The notes beneath the pieces are model-generated. The model worked only from the letters and a program-made list of their open reading frames with translations, did not search any database and was not told where the DNA came from. The translations under genes were made by a program, and so were the position numbers. From Isochrysis galbana (taxonomy: Eukaryota; Haptophyta; Isochrysidales; Isochrysidaceae), in assembly GCA_018136815.1 (NCBI GenBank), contig CM030939.1, positions 4,942,760 through 5,006,759 on the forward strand: a stretch of 64,000 nucleotides of DNA. Direction: 5' to 3'. Shown one piece after another: positions 46,357-56,982 of the stretch (positions are counted from its first letter, which is position 1; every line of letters starts with the position of its first letter).

Positions 46357-47185
46357 GATGGTCGCCGTTGTCATAGTCCATCAAAAAAGGAGCGTGCATA
46401 CAGCCATGACCAGGCAGCTGACTGAGACCCATGGACTCAATCGTGTTCCTACCGCAAATATTGGGTCTTCATGCTTAGACACGCCGATGAAGCACCCAGG
46501 TGCAAGTGTGTGGCTGTTCAAGCTGTGAGCGGCTCGAGGGCTGAGCATCAAGATCGATCGCAATATGTTGCAAAAGAGTTGCAAAGCGCACCTATTACTG
46601 CACCCTTGTACACGAGAGAGAAGAGCCTGTCAGGAAAGCAAGGGACGGGTTACAGTCTGAGGCATAGGGTACGGTGAGAAAGCCGAATGCCACGCATGGA
46701 CAGCAAAGAGTCTATTCGTGTCGCAGCCATCGATCTTGCCCAGCGGTTCAAGCGCCCCAATCCGTCATTCCCTCAAAGTTGTTCCCGCCCCGTAAACACC
46801 CCAAGGACGTCGCCGTCCGCCCCTCGCCGTTTCTTTCACCCGACCTGCCCTCGTCCCTGCCACCTCGCCTTCGCCCACCTCCTTGCTCACCCTGGCTTCT
46901 TCTCTCGGAACATGGAGGGTCGCTGTGCACGCAAGAAGGTGGAGGTGCAGATGAAGAGGAGCACGCAGGTGAGGAAAGATTGGAAATTGAGCAGCGCCGA
47001 CTATCATGCAGGGGGAATCGGTCGTCAAACCGCGCACCCAACCCGCACCGGGCACGATGTAGGCGGCGCACCATCGCCGCCGCCGCCGCCGCCGCCCACC
47101 CGACCCTCACAGAAGCCTCGACGTCAGCCTAGAACTGGGAAACCCGTGTTTACCGTGTTTCTAAAAAAAATCTTCTTAACGCGTG
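46357..47185. other. intergenic, weak coding candidate at 46687-47208
   Basis: A plus-strand frame from ATG 46687 (MPRMDSKESIRVAAIDLAQR) is open for 173 codons, but its 3' end runs into repeat C and the outer transposon end, so at best it is a truncated gene. The rest shows no gene. Confidence 0.3.
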
Positions 47186-47393
47186 CCCTGGATGCCCCGT
47201 CAGGCTGATATCAGGTTCTGATATCAGGTTATCAGGCCTACTAGACCTGATAACCTGATATCAGGCTGATATTATGACTACTAACTTTAGAATAAAATAA
47301 AATTCACGTCAGTAAACGGGCGAGCAGTCATCGGAACCGCGAGCGATCGGCCGTGCCTCTCAGTGACGATGGATGATGGGCTGCGAGGCTGGG

Positions 47394-47672
47394 TGGAGGC
47401 GAGGCTGGTGGCGGCGAGGCTGGTGGCGGCGAGGCTGGGTGGAGGTGAGGCTGGTGGTAACGAGGCTGGGGTGGCGGTGGGGTTGGTGGCGGCCAGGCTG
47501 GTTGCGGCGAGGCTGGTGGCTGCGAGGCTGGTGGCTGCGAGGCTGGTGGCTGCGAGGCTGGTGGCGGCGAGGCTGGTGGCTGCGAGGCTGGTGGCTGCGA
47601 GGCTGGATGCAGGCGAGGCTGGTGGCTGCGAGGCTGGGTGGAGGCGAGGCTGGTGGCGGCGACGCTGGTTGC
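47394..47672. repeat. 15-bp minisatellite (gaggctggtggctgc)n
   Basis: About 18 imperfect copies. Fifteen-base units keep all frames open, so long Ala/Arg/Gly or Pro/Ala/Ser frames appear on both strands. These look like composition effects. It is internal to the outer transposon. Confidence 0.9.
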
Positions 47673-48862
47673 CAGAGGGGAGGGCGACTGGTGTTGAGGT
47701 GGGGGAGGCGGGGTGGCGCTGGGGCAGGCGCGAGCGCAGCGGCGAGGCTGGCAGCGAGGCGGGTGAGCCAGCGAGGCGGGCGGCTGCGAAGGGGACGGCG
47801 GTGGGGCGAGCAGAGGTAGCAGGGGACGCGCTGGCGGCGGAGCGGGCGGGAACAGCGGCAGCAGTGGCGGGCTCTGGGGGGGGGAGGGGTGTGGGGCGGG
47901 TGCGCCTCCGGCGGAGCGGCAGAGGCGGGTGCGCGGGGGGGGCGGCGGGGGTTCCCGCGGGGGGGAGGGGTGGGGGTTCGCTGGGGGGGGGGGCTCTCCC
48001 CTCCGCTTCCACACGAACCCCCTCTCCGCTTCTAGCTAGACGTAGTCCATTTCCTCGGATCTTAGAATGGCTCATTAGTAGCCCGGTCACTCACTCATTT
48101 TAACCACTATTTTCCACCTCCCCTGGGTGTCCAAGGATTCCTTAGGGTCCCCCCTACCTGCCCCGCCAACTCCCTCCCCCCTCCGAACGACCCCCTCCCG
48201 CCCACGAAGGGCAATGGCGTCGGTGAGGGACTCCCCTCCCTTCCCCCGCGCGTGGCGGGCTATTTTGGGAGATTGAGGCGGGCGCTCACGGGAGGGAATC
48301 GGAATGGTGAATGTGGGGCGCATCACTATTAGAAACGCGGAGCTTCCGCGACGTCCGATCGCCCGCGATCGGCCGAAGAATGGCCTGGAGGTGGTGGCCA
48401 TGGAGAGCCCAGAGCACTCGCGAGCAGGGTGGGGGGTCAAGGGTAGGTCGCACGCTGGTGCTCAAGGGTCGCACACACTCGTATTGATCCATCCTGGCCC
48501 CTCGCACCGCAGGAATGCCTCGATTCGATCCGGCCCGACGCCCAGGGCCACGGCCCGATTGACGTCGAGAAGCGCTCGCTCGGACGATGGGAGGTGAAAC
48601 ACCTCAATTGGCCTTGGGGCGCGACGGGCGGGCCGCGACCGGCCGTTCCGGACCTGCCTTGAACCCCCAAGAGCAGCTTGGCCGGGTCCCTCGCGTTCAT
48701 GCCCCCAGTGATCCGAAATCTTGAAAGCTGGTGTGTGGGGTGTTCACCTCTCACCTCCGCCTTCACCGCGATGGCGTGCGCCGAGACCGCAAGGCCGAAA
48801 ACTTTGGCTGCTAATGCGGCATCTGTAGAGATTATGCCTGCAGGGCTATTCTATTGCAAAAG

Positions 48863-51800
48863 ATGACCGAAAAAGCGCCGGCAGCGCGCCCGGTTGCGCT
48901 CGAAAGTTGGGCACTCATGCCCATCGGCCGAGTGACGTTAGCGTATCGTCGGCGCCATAGACGGCCGATTACGGTGCGATGCGCGCGGGCGGCGGCGGCG
49001 ATTGGCGTGGCTGCTAGGGCGGCATCTGTGGATATGGTGCTTGGTGGGCCATTCTATCCGAGTGGATGACCGAAAAAGCGCCGGCAGCGCGCCCGGTTGC
49101 GCTCGAAAGTTGGGCACTCAGGCCCATCGGCCGAGTGACGTTAGCGTATTGTCGGCGCCATAGACGGCCGATTACGGTGCGATGCGCGCGGGCGGCGGCG
49201 GCGATTGGCGTGGCTGCTAGGTCCGCATCTGTGGATATGGTGTATGGTGGGCCAGACTATCCCAGTGGATGACCAAGAAAGCGCCGGCAGCGCGCCCGGT
49301 CGCGCTCGAAAGTTGGGCACTCAGGCCCATCGGCCGAGTGACGTTGGCGTAGTCATCGGCGCCATAGACGGCCGATTACGGTGCGATGCGCGCGGGCGGC
49401 GGCGGCGATTGGCGTGGCTGCTAGGTCGGCATCTGTGGATATGGTGCCTGGTGGGCCATTCTATCTAAGTGGATGACCAAGAAAGCGCCGGCAGCGCGCC
49501 CGGTCGCGCTCGAAAGTTGGGCACTCCGGCCCATTCGGCCGAGTGACGTTGGCGTGTTGTCGGCGCCATAGACGGCCGATTACGGTGCGATGCGCGCGGG
49601 CGGCGGCGGCGATTGGCGTGGCTGCTAGGTCGGCATCTGTGGATATGGTGCATGGTGGGCCAGATTATCCCAGTGGGAGACCAACAAAGCGCCGGCAGCG
49701 CGCCCGGTCGCGCTCGAAAGTTGGGCACTCCGGCCCATTCGGCCGAGTGACGTTGGCGTGTTGTCGGCGCCATAGACGGCCGATTACGGTGCGATGCGCG
49801 CGGGCGGCGGCGGCGATTGGCGTGGCTGCTAGGGCGGCATCTGTGGATATGGTGCCTGGTGGGCCAGATGATCCCAGTGGGAGACCAACAAAGCGCCGGC
49901 AGCGCGCCCGGTCGCGCTCGAAAGTTGGGCACTCCGGCCCATTCGGCCGAGTGACGTTGGCGTAGTCATCGGCGCCATAGACGGCCGATTACGGTGCGAT
50001 GCGCGCGGGCGGCGGCGGCGATTGGCGTGGCTGCTAGGTCGGCATCTGTGGATATGGTGCCTGGTGGGCCATTCTATCTGAGTGGATGACCAAGAAAATG
50101 CCGGCAGCGCGCCCGGTCGCGCTCGAAAGTTGGGCACTCAGGCCCATCGGCCGAGTGACGTTGGCGTAGTCATCGGCGCCATAGACGGCCGATTACGGTG
50201 CGATGCGCGCGGGCGGCGGCGGCGATTGGCGTGGCTGCTAGGTCGGCATCTGTGGATACGGTGTATGGTGGGCCAGACTATCCCAGTGGATGACCAAGAA
50301 AGCGCCGGCAGCGCGCCCGGTCGCGCTCGAAAGTTGGGCACTCCGGCCCATCGGCCGAGTGACGTTGGCGTGTTGTCGGCGCCATAGACGGCCGATTACG
50401 GTGCGATGCGCGCGGGCGGCGGCGGCGATTGGCGTGGCTGCTAGGTCGGCATCTGTGGATATGGTGTATGGTGGGCCAGACTATCCCAGTGGATGACCAA
50501 GAAAGCGCCGGCAGCGCGCCCGGTCGCGCTCGAAAGTTGGGCACTCCGGCCCATTCGGCCGAGTGACGTTGGCGTGTTGTCGGCGCCATAGACGGCCGAT
50601 TACGGTGCGATGCGCGCGGGCGGCGGCGGCGATTGGCGTGGCTGCTAGGTCGGCATCTGTGGATATGGTGCCTGGTGGGCCATTCTATCTAAGTGGATGA
50701 CCAAGAAAGCGCCGGCAGCGCGCCCGGTTGCGCTCGAAAGTTGGGCACTCCGGCCCATTCGGCCGAGTGACGTTGGCGTGTTGTCGGCGCCATAGACGGC
50801 CGATTACGGTGCGATGCGCGCGGGCGGCGGCGGCGATTGGCGTGGCTGCTAGGGCGGCATCTGTGGATATGGTGCCTGGTGGGCCAGATGATCCCAGTGG
50901 GAGACCAACAAAGCGCCGGCAGCGCGCCCGGTCGCGCTCGAAAGTTGGGCACTCCGGCCCATTCGGCCGAGTGACGTTGGCGTAGTCATCGGCGCCATAG
51001 ACGGCCGATTACGGTGCGATGCGCGCGGGCGGCGGCGGCGATTGGCGTGGCTGCTAGGTCGGCATCTGTGGATATGGTGTCTGGTGGGCCATTCTATCTG
51101 AGTTGATGACCAAGAAAGCGCCGGCAGCGCGCCCGGTCGCGCTCGAAAGTTGGGCACTCCGGCCCATTCGGCCGAGTGACGTTGGTGTGTTGTCGGCGCC
51201 ATAGACGGCCGATTACGGTGCGATGCGCGCGGGCGGCGGCGGCGATTGGCGTGGCTTCTAGGTCGGCATCTATGGATATGGTGCCTGGTGCGGCATTTTA
51301 TCCCAGTGGGAGACCAAGAAAGCGCCGGCAGCGCGCCCGGTCGCGCTCGAAAGTTGGGCACTCCGGCCCATCGGCCGAGTAACGTTGGCGTGTTGTCGGC
51401 GCATAGACGGCCGACTATGGCGCAATGCGCGCGGGCTGCGGCGGCGATTGGCATGGCTGCTAGGGCGGCTTATTTGGATATCGCGCCTGGTGCGGCATTC
51501 TTTTCCAGTGGGAGACCGAGAAAGTGCCGGCAGCGCGCCCGGTAGCGTTCGGAAGTTGGGCGCTCGGCCCGTTCGGCCGGGTGACGTTAGCGTAGTCATC
51601 GGCGCCACACACGGCCGTCGATTTCGCGATGCGCGCGGGCGGCGGCGGCGATTGGCGTGGCTGCTAGGTCGGCATCTATGGATATGGTGCCTGGTGCGGC
51701 ATTCTATCCCAGTGCGAGACCGAGAAAGCGCCGGCAGCGCGCCCGGTAGCGTTCGAAAGTTCGGTACTCGAGCGCATCTTGGTACGTTAACGTTCGGGCG

Positions 51801-51900
51801 GTTTTCGCGCCAATGCCGATATTCGACAAGATGTGCGAGGCTGGAGAGGGCAACTCGCTCGGCCACTAGGGCAGCATATCTTGATTTGACGTCGTTTGCT
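48863..51900. repeat. 204-bp tandem satellite, about 15 units
   Basis: Units begin atgacc-aa or gagacc-aa at about 48863, 49067, 49269, 49473, 49677, 49881, 50086, 50290, 50493, 50697, 50901, 51106, 51310, 51512 and 51716. Central units are nearly identical and the last three diverge, a pattern of homogenisation by unequal exchange. Most are 204 bases, a multiple of three, so each shows a 68-codon frame whose TGA overlaps the next ATG (ATGA). Units of 202, 203 or 205 bases break any long frame, so coding is doubtful. Confidence 0.97.
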
Positions 51901-52348
51901 GTCACTAGTTGAAAGGGATGAAAAAAAAGACCATGCCGTCCGCCCGGTCGTGGTGCCAAATTAGCCGCTCTAGCCCTTGGTGACTAGTGGTCAACGTAAA
52001 CGTCTTGAGTTTTGTGATACGTTCGTACACATTTAAGTGCAAAATTATGAGCTTGACTTATGGTCCAGTGTGCATAGAACCACGCCTTGTAGACCCAGTG
52101 AGTTGGCGTCCAAGGTTTCCTCGTCATTCCATGCTTGTGCCCCGCATGAAGAGCCTCACTAAAAATATACCGGAGGGGGGCCCGACTGTATTTCGCGCAC
52201 CGTCTTCGAAGGCCTGAAATTCGGTATTTTTCGAAAATTTCGCCGGAGAACCCCCAATTTTTTTTGCTGATCCATCCTACCGGAACCTATAGGGAGCTTA
52301 TTTTGCCCTTCATTCATCCATTGTAGCTGGTGCCCTCCGCACCCGCAT
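51901..52348. other. non-coding right part of the inner element
   Basis: Unique sequence between the satellite and the right TIR, without a supported gene. Confidence 0.5.
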
Positions 52349-52499
52349 AGTGAGTGACCGGGCTATCATTAGAAAATTATAATATTAGTGGTGGACCACC
52401 TGATATCAGCCTGATATCAGGTCCTGATATCACCTGATATCAGGTATCAGGTCGCCAAGACCTGATGACCTGAGACCTTACGGGGCATCCGGGGGCGCG

Positions 52500-52665
52500 T
52501 GCGGCGTGAGGCAGTGTGCTTATGTACCTCCCTACTACCCAACCTTAACCCCTAACAACCCCCTCCCCCTTTCCCAGTTCCCTCTTTAGCGGAGAAGCTG
52601 GTTCCGGGGAGGCCGCGCGCGCTGCTTCGGCCGGGAGTTGGAGAGAAGGGAGCGGGAGACTGTGG
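52500..52665 (-). repeat. dispersed repeat C, interrupted copy, right part
   Basis: Reverse complement of 39328-39490. Its missing remainder lies at about 47160-47180, on the other side of the nested transposons. Confidence 0.9.
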
Positions 52666-52704
52666 TACTGTGGTTCGTCCTTTACTCTAGTGATGGCTCG
52701 GGTT

Positions 52705-53298
52705 TAGGGCCTGACAAGAGTTGCTCGCTCAGACCCCCAAAGTTGCTCGCAAAAGTTGCTCGAAATAGGCCCCAAAAGGGTCAAAGTTGCTCGCAGAGTT
52801 GCTCGAAGTTGCTCGGAGTTGCTCGTTCATTGTTCATTGCGCCGCGATCGCCGCGCCGCGTGCTGCCGGGCGTCAGCGCGGCGAGAGGGAATGCTGGGAA
52901 CACTGCAGGGAACAGGATAGCGGCGCGGGCGTTAGAACCCATGCACTTTTCGCATTCATAAACATGATGTTTATGTGAATAAGAAGAGGGAGAGGGGAGG
53001 GGGGCGTTCCGCAAGTAGGTGCTCTTCTATCGATCCACCGATGTTTATGTGATTAAGAATATATAAGAGGCAGAGGGGTTAAAGTTAAAGTTGCAACTAA
53101 GTTGCACGCTCGGCCTATCTATAGATCTAGCAGGGGTAGGTTGCTCCTCTAACAGGCCTATCTATGGGTAAGTTGCTAGGTAAGTTGCTCGAGTTGCTCA
53201 ATGTTGCCTGTGGCCCTTAAAGTTGCTCAAAAGTTGCTCGCCCTCTCAAACACCCCAAAGTTGCTCAAAAAGTTGCCGGCAACTCTTGTCAGGCCCTA
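52705..53298. mobile_element. 594-bp hAT-like MITE with 20-bp TIRs and 8-bp TSD
   Basis: The left TIR TAGGGCCTGACAAGAGTTGC (52705-52724) is perfectly inverted at 53279-53298. The 8-mer ctcgggtt flanks both ends (52697-52704 and 53299-53306). Both subterminal regions hold repeated agttgctcg motifs, about seven on each side. TAGGG ends, an 8-base duplication and clustered subterminal repeats are typical of hAT elements, where such repeats bind transposase. No coding capacity, so non-autonomous. Confidence 0.95.
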
Positions 53299-53375
53299 CT
53301 CGGGTTACTTTCCCTCATATATCGAAGGATCCTTATTGATATCCGCTATGGTTCCTACTAGGAGGTTTAGCTACC

Positions 53376-53798
53376 CTAGGTGACGTTACGTATGTCCAGA
53401 CCTCTCGCCGCCTGCAAGAGGTCCTCCGACGTCCCTAGGTTGAAATCTTTGTCCACCGTGTACAGCGGGCTTATCATTTTCTTGATATGTTTGTTGCTCG
53501 GGGCGTGTAACCCCACATTCTCTCGTTGTTGTTTCAGCCTCTGAAAGAAACCGACTTTCGCCGTTACTAATAGGTGATATCTCGCGAGGATCGCTGTGTG
53601 CAGGCATGGCAAAGGCGCGAGGCAACTTGGGCAGGAGCCTCCCGTGCACGAAAGCAGGTGAGAGTTGGGCAGAAGGTCCACATCGGGTCCTTTGCCATGC
53701 TGGGTACTGTGTCCAGGGTGGAGGGTTGCCGGGTGTATGTGCGGTGCGCTGCGTGGGAGTACGAGTGTGGTGCAGACAAAGTGCACGGCATTGTGTGA
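53376..53798. other. two coding-like fragments on opposite strands
   Basis: Minus strand 53376-53560 reads KVGFFQRLKQQRENVGLHAP and then IKKMISPLYTVDKDFNLGTS, a mixed composition. Plus strand 53652-53798 reads VRVGQKVHIGSFAMLGTVSR and then VYVRCAAWEYECGADKVHGI. Each could be a decayed gene or transposon piece; neither has a start, splice sites or a recognised domain. Confidence 0.3.
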
Positions 53799-53875
53799 GC
53801 ATTGGTGCTCCAATTAACATCTGACTGGTTCACAATTGCAAAAGACCCATGAAGAGGAAGCCAACCAGGAACATC

Positions 53876-53981
53876 AGGGAGTTGTGGCAAGAGCACTTGA
53901 AGTTCAAGTTCAAACGCACCGTTTGGGGTTCGGTGCCACTCCCAGAGTGACGTCCCCCTAGTGCTCTTGCCACAACTCCCT
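53876..53981. repeat. perfect 22-bp inverted repeat with 62-base loop
   Basis: 53876-53897 (agggagttgtggcaagagca and two more bases) is exactly complementary to 53960-53981. A transcript from either strand would form a long uninterrupted stem. It may be a tiny MITE, a small-RNA precursor or a terminator-like fold. No target duplication is visible at its ends. Confidence 0.9.
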
Positions 53982-54534
53982 ATGGATGTGTTCATTCATT
54001 CCACATCCCCTGCCTCTTGGCAAACCTACGGGTGTCAAGAGGGGGTGCCAGCACACATATTTCCCTCATTGCAACTGCAATCGCCATCTCCGTCCTAGTT
54101 GGCTAGCTTCAGCTCATCTGGGCTGGGGCTAGGCAACTAGGTCTAACAATGGGGGGGTCTAGGACTCTTCTTGCAAGCCACTGTGTTGCATGTGTTGAAT
54201 GTTGGTGACCATAGGTGTGTTAGGGGGGGGGAGGGGGGATGTCACTGCACCTTGTTGTGAGGAGTTGAGCAGCACCCCCTGAGAGCTCTAAGCTCTAAGT
54301 CATCATGTTAGCCTATGTATAGAACTCATCATACAAATCTAATTTGCACCATCTCCCACCTCCCCACAGGTACTTGGGACAAGGCTGAAGAGACTACAAA
54401 CGCAAGTAACCCTCACAAGCAACAAAGGTACCCAATGGAAGGAGGGGGGACGTGGCCACGCCATCGCACGGAGCAGCGGAGCAGTGGCACGCCGATCTAT
54501 TTAAGGTGGCTGGGGGAATAAGAATAAGTTCCTG
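53982..54534. other. intergenic, no gene recognised
   Basis: Short frames only, with no domain and no clear repeats. Confidence 0.4.
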
Positions 54535-54770
54535 ATACCCGGATATTCCGAATATCTGGCATAACTGGCATGTCTGCCCGACTATCAGTATCTATCTGGA
54601 TATTCCTAACGAGCTCCAGAGGTATCCAGATACTATCTGGATACTAAATCTGAACTCCAACCAGATAACCAGATATCCAGATTGCTAAAGTCAAACCTGT
54701 TACGGGTCTTACTGGGAGGTGGGAGCGGTCGGCGCGCGCTCCATCGCTAAAACTATAACAATAGTTTGAG
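54535..54770. repeat. TATCTGGATA palindrome cluster plus repeat D copy
   Basis: 54540-54690 repeats tatctgg/ccagata in both orientations, similar in style to the CTGATATCAGG clusters of the outer transposon. 54721-54766 carries gggagcggtcggcgcgc, then ccatcgct, then AAACTATAACAATAGTTT, the inverted form of the motif at 13512-13529 and 46011-46028. Confidence 0.8.
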
Positions 54771-55713
54771 AAGTTTGCAAATAGTGTATGACCGCCCTAG
54801 CCGACGGTCGCGAGAAGGCCCGCCTTGGCCTTGGTTGGCCGCTTTGGAAGACCACAAACCACAAATCTCACAAATTCCCTCTAAACTTGCGCGACTCTTT
54901 CGGATAGAGATGAAGGAACCTAGCTTTCTGGGACCAGTTCTAGCATGTAGGACAGAATTGCCCACGTCCCAAAAAAACCCCTAAAGACTCTGCGCTATTC
55001 GCCTACTACCTACTACTACTAATCCCTAGAGCAGAGTGTAAACACAAGCAACTGGGTTCACCGTAGGAGTCGGCCCAAAATCTTCAGGTGTTTGTTTCTC
55101 TCTTTCAGATTTTTTTGAACGGGTGCATAAAGAAGGCTGGCACACAACGATACCACATGGCATGTAAAGTAAGCCGAATGCACGCAATTTGCAAGCGGAT
55201 TGCAGTGTGACGCTAGGCCACAGCGCACGGCTAATTCCACGCCCAGCGGCTTGGTGCTCGGAACAAACCGCAAGAAAGGGGATGTGTGGGGCGGCCCAGA
55301 GCGCTTGCGACCACAATATGGCACTTGAGTCGCTCATCTCGCACTGAGACAGCGAGAAAAGTGCAACCGCCAATGCGAGTTCCACCACACAGCGGCATGA
55401 CATGGAGCCGGCGCCACATCGCACGCGCGCGCATTCGTGTTAGAGTGCGAGGCTGGAAGCGCGCCCGCCCCACCTATCATTGGCGAGCCGTGGGCGCAGC
55501 GCTCCTACCTCGCTGAGGAGAGCGCGCGCGCACACAGCGCCAGCCACTCTGCACGTATAGAAAAGGCGATAGCAGCCATGTTCACCCGCCCGCGGTACAC
55601 ATGTGGCTGGAGCAGCGCATGGCGACTCATGGTGAAGCCAATGGATGCAAATGTCCGGCAGTCTAGACGACCTATCAAAATGGCTTCCAGCGTCCTGCAT
55701 GGCCAGGAACATT
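54771..55713. other. intergenic, 3' flank of the DnaJ gene
   Basis: No supported gene. Frames up to 130 codons occur but lack domains. Confidence 0.45.
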
Positions 55714-56982
55714 CTAAAGGTTGCGCAGTTGTGTGACGAGATCTCTCTCCTTGGCCGAAAGCGACTTGGGAATTTGGACGTTGACCTTGACAAAGTGGGA
55801 TCCACGCATGTTGACGTTGTTCAGCTTGGGGGCGCCCTTGCCCTCCAAGCGCAGTGTGGCGCCCGGTTGCGTGCCCGCAGGAAGCGGGACGTCGACAGTG
55901 GGGCCATCGACCGTCTCCACCTGAAGAGTGGTGCCAAGGATGGCATCCACATAGGAGACCGTCACCTCGGAAAAGAGGTCCATCCCCTCCCGGCGGAAGT
56001 TGGGGTCGCGCGTCACCGAGAGGAAAACATAAAGGTCACCTGACGGCCCTCCCTTCGGCCCAGCGTCGCCCTCTCCACGCACTCGCAAACGGTTTCCATT
56101 TTCAACACCCGGCGGGATGGTAACAGTTAGCTGCTTCGACCGTTTGTTGGTGCCGCGGCCGTCACATGTGCCACAGTATTTTTCGACCACAGAACCCGAG
56201 CCACCGCAAGTGGGGCACCTTGACTGCTGTTGCATGCGGCCAAGGATGGTGTTGACCGTCTGCGTCACAGCGCCCCGGCCGCCACAGGTTGCACATGTGG
56301 TCACCGACGCGCCAGGCGCTACGCCCGAGCCACCGCATGTGGTGCATGCCTCGAGTTGGGTGATCCGGATCTTCTTCTCGCCGCCAAAGAGAGCCTGGAG
56401 GAGGGGCGGGCGTTGTGAAACATGTGTGCACGGCGTGCAAACATCGCCCACGAGTGCATGAAGATGCAGGCAGGGCGCGCGCACCGTCTTAAAATCGAGC
56501 TCGAGGTCGAAGCGCAGGTCGTCGCCCTGTGTTGGCCGGTTGGTGCGCGTGCGCGCGCCCGGTCCTCCCGAGAAAAATGACTCGAAGATGTCACCAAAGT
56601 CGAAGTCGGACATGTTTGGCCCTGCGCTCGCCCCTCCCTTGATGCCTGCCATACCAAACTGGTCGTATCGCTGGCGCATTTCCGGGTTCGAGAGCACCTG
56701 GTATGCCTCGTTGATGCTCTGGAACTTCTCTTTCGCGTCCTGCGACGGGTTGACGTCTGGGTGCCACTTGCGCGCAGCCGCGCGGTAGGCCTTCTTGATG
56801 TCTCCCTCGTTTGCGTTGCGCGGTACGCCGAGTGCCGCGTAGAGATCAGCCTCCTGCATCGTCGGCGGCGCGGCGACGCGCAGACATGCGGCCCTGGCTC
56901 TGGCGGTGGGGGTTGCGAGCGGCAGGGGGGAGCGCAGGCTGACACAGCGCCAGCTCAGAAGCAGTAGGAGCAGCAGACGCAT
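55714..56982 (-). CDS. type I DnaJ (Hsp40) co-chaperone, probably plastid-targeted
   Basis: ATG 56982 gives MRLLLLLLLSWRCVSLRS, a signal peptide, followed by a basic transit-like stretch (TARARAACLRV). This bipartite leader fits import into a complex plastid. The J domain spans about 45-108 with HPD at 74-76. A short Gly/Phe region follows, then four CxxCxGxG-type zinc motifs (CTTCGGSG, CATCGGRG, CPTCGGSG, CGTCDGRG) and the client-binding C-terminal domains (TVTIPPGVENGNRLRVRGEG). The exons are 56982-56485 and 56394-55714. The 90-base intron (gtgcgc to ctccag) has no stop and keeps frame, so the unspliced reading is open and adds 30 unusual residues between DFKT and ALFGG. The mature product is about 392 aa. 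It would stimulate Hsp70 in protein folding. Confidence 0.93.
   Translation of the reverse strand: MRLLLLLLLSWRCVSLRSPLPLATPTARARAACLRVAAPPTMQEADLYAALGVPRNANEGDIKKAYRAAARKWHPDVNPSQDAKEKFQSINEAYQVLSNPEMRQRYDQFGMAGIKGGASAGPNMSDFDFGDIFESFFSGGPGARTRTNRPTQGDDLRFDLELDFKTVRAPCLHLHALVGDVCTPCTHVSQRPPLLQALFGGEKKIRITQLEACTTCGGSGVAPGASVTTCATCGGRGAVTQTVNTILGRMQQQSRCPTCGGSGSVVEKYCGTCDGRGTNKRSKQLTVTIPPGVENGNRLRVRGEGDAGPKGGPSGDLYVFLSVTRDPNFRREGMDLFSEVTVSYVDAILGTTLQVETVDGPTVDVPLPAGTQPGATLRLEGKGAPKLNNVNMRGSHFVKVNVQIPKSLSAKERDLVTQLRNL

Larger units (their letters stand above)
48079..52365. mobile_element. inner 4.3-kb TIR element carrying a satellite array
   Basis: The left end TAGCCCGGTCACTCACT (48079-48095) is perfectly inverted at the right end (AGTGAGTGACCGGGCTA, 52349-52365). 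The 7-mer tcattag flanks both ends (48072-48078 and 52366-52372) as a target duplication. The left 330 bases are repeat A, also present at 30299-30670 and in part at 58890-58970. The interior is mostly a 204-base tandem array (48863-51900). No transposase-like frame was found, so it is probably mobilised in trans. Confidence 0.92.
47186..52495. mobile_element. outer transposon (host of a nested element), TIRs and cgcgtg TSD
   Basis: The left end CCCTGGATGCCCCGT (from 47186) is inverted at the right end (ACGGGGCATCC, then G-rich, to about 52495). Just inside both ends lie clusters of CTGATATCAGG-type palindromes (47205-47275 and 52388-52475). The hexamer cgcgtg flanks both sides (47180-47185 and 52496-52501). 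The flanks together rebuild repeat C, which is uninterrupted at 39328-39535. Without the inner element the unit is about 1.0 kb, contains a 15-bp minisatellite and has no transposase, so it is non-autonomous. Confidence 0.85.

Noticed and set aside
47287-48103. Pro/Ala/Ser-rich and Ala/Arg/Gly-rich frames of 150-270 residues
   Set aside because: All derive from the 15-bp minisatellite inside the outer transposon.
48863-51900. CRISPR-like array
   Set aside because: Units are 204 bases, repeated throughout with no unique spacers, in eukaryotic DNA.
48854-51959. 68-codon and longer frames in the satellite array as a repeat-protein gene
   Set aside because: Unit lengths of 202, 203 and 205 break the frame, and both strands are equally open, which fits a 204-base repeat without stops rather than selection for protein.
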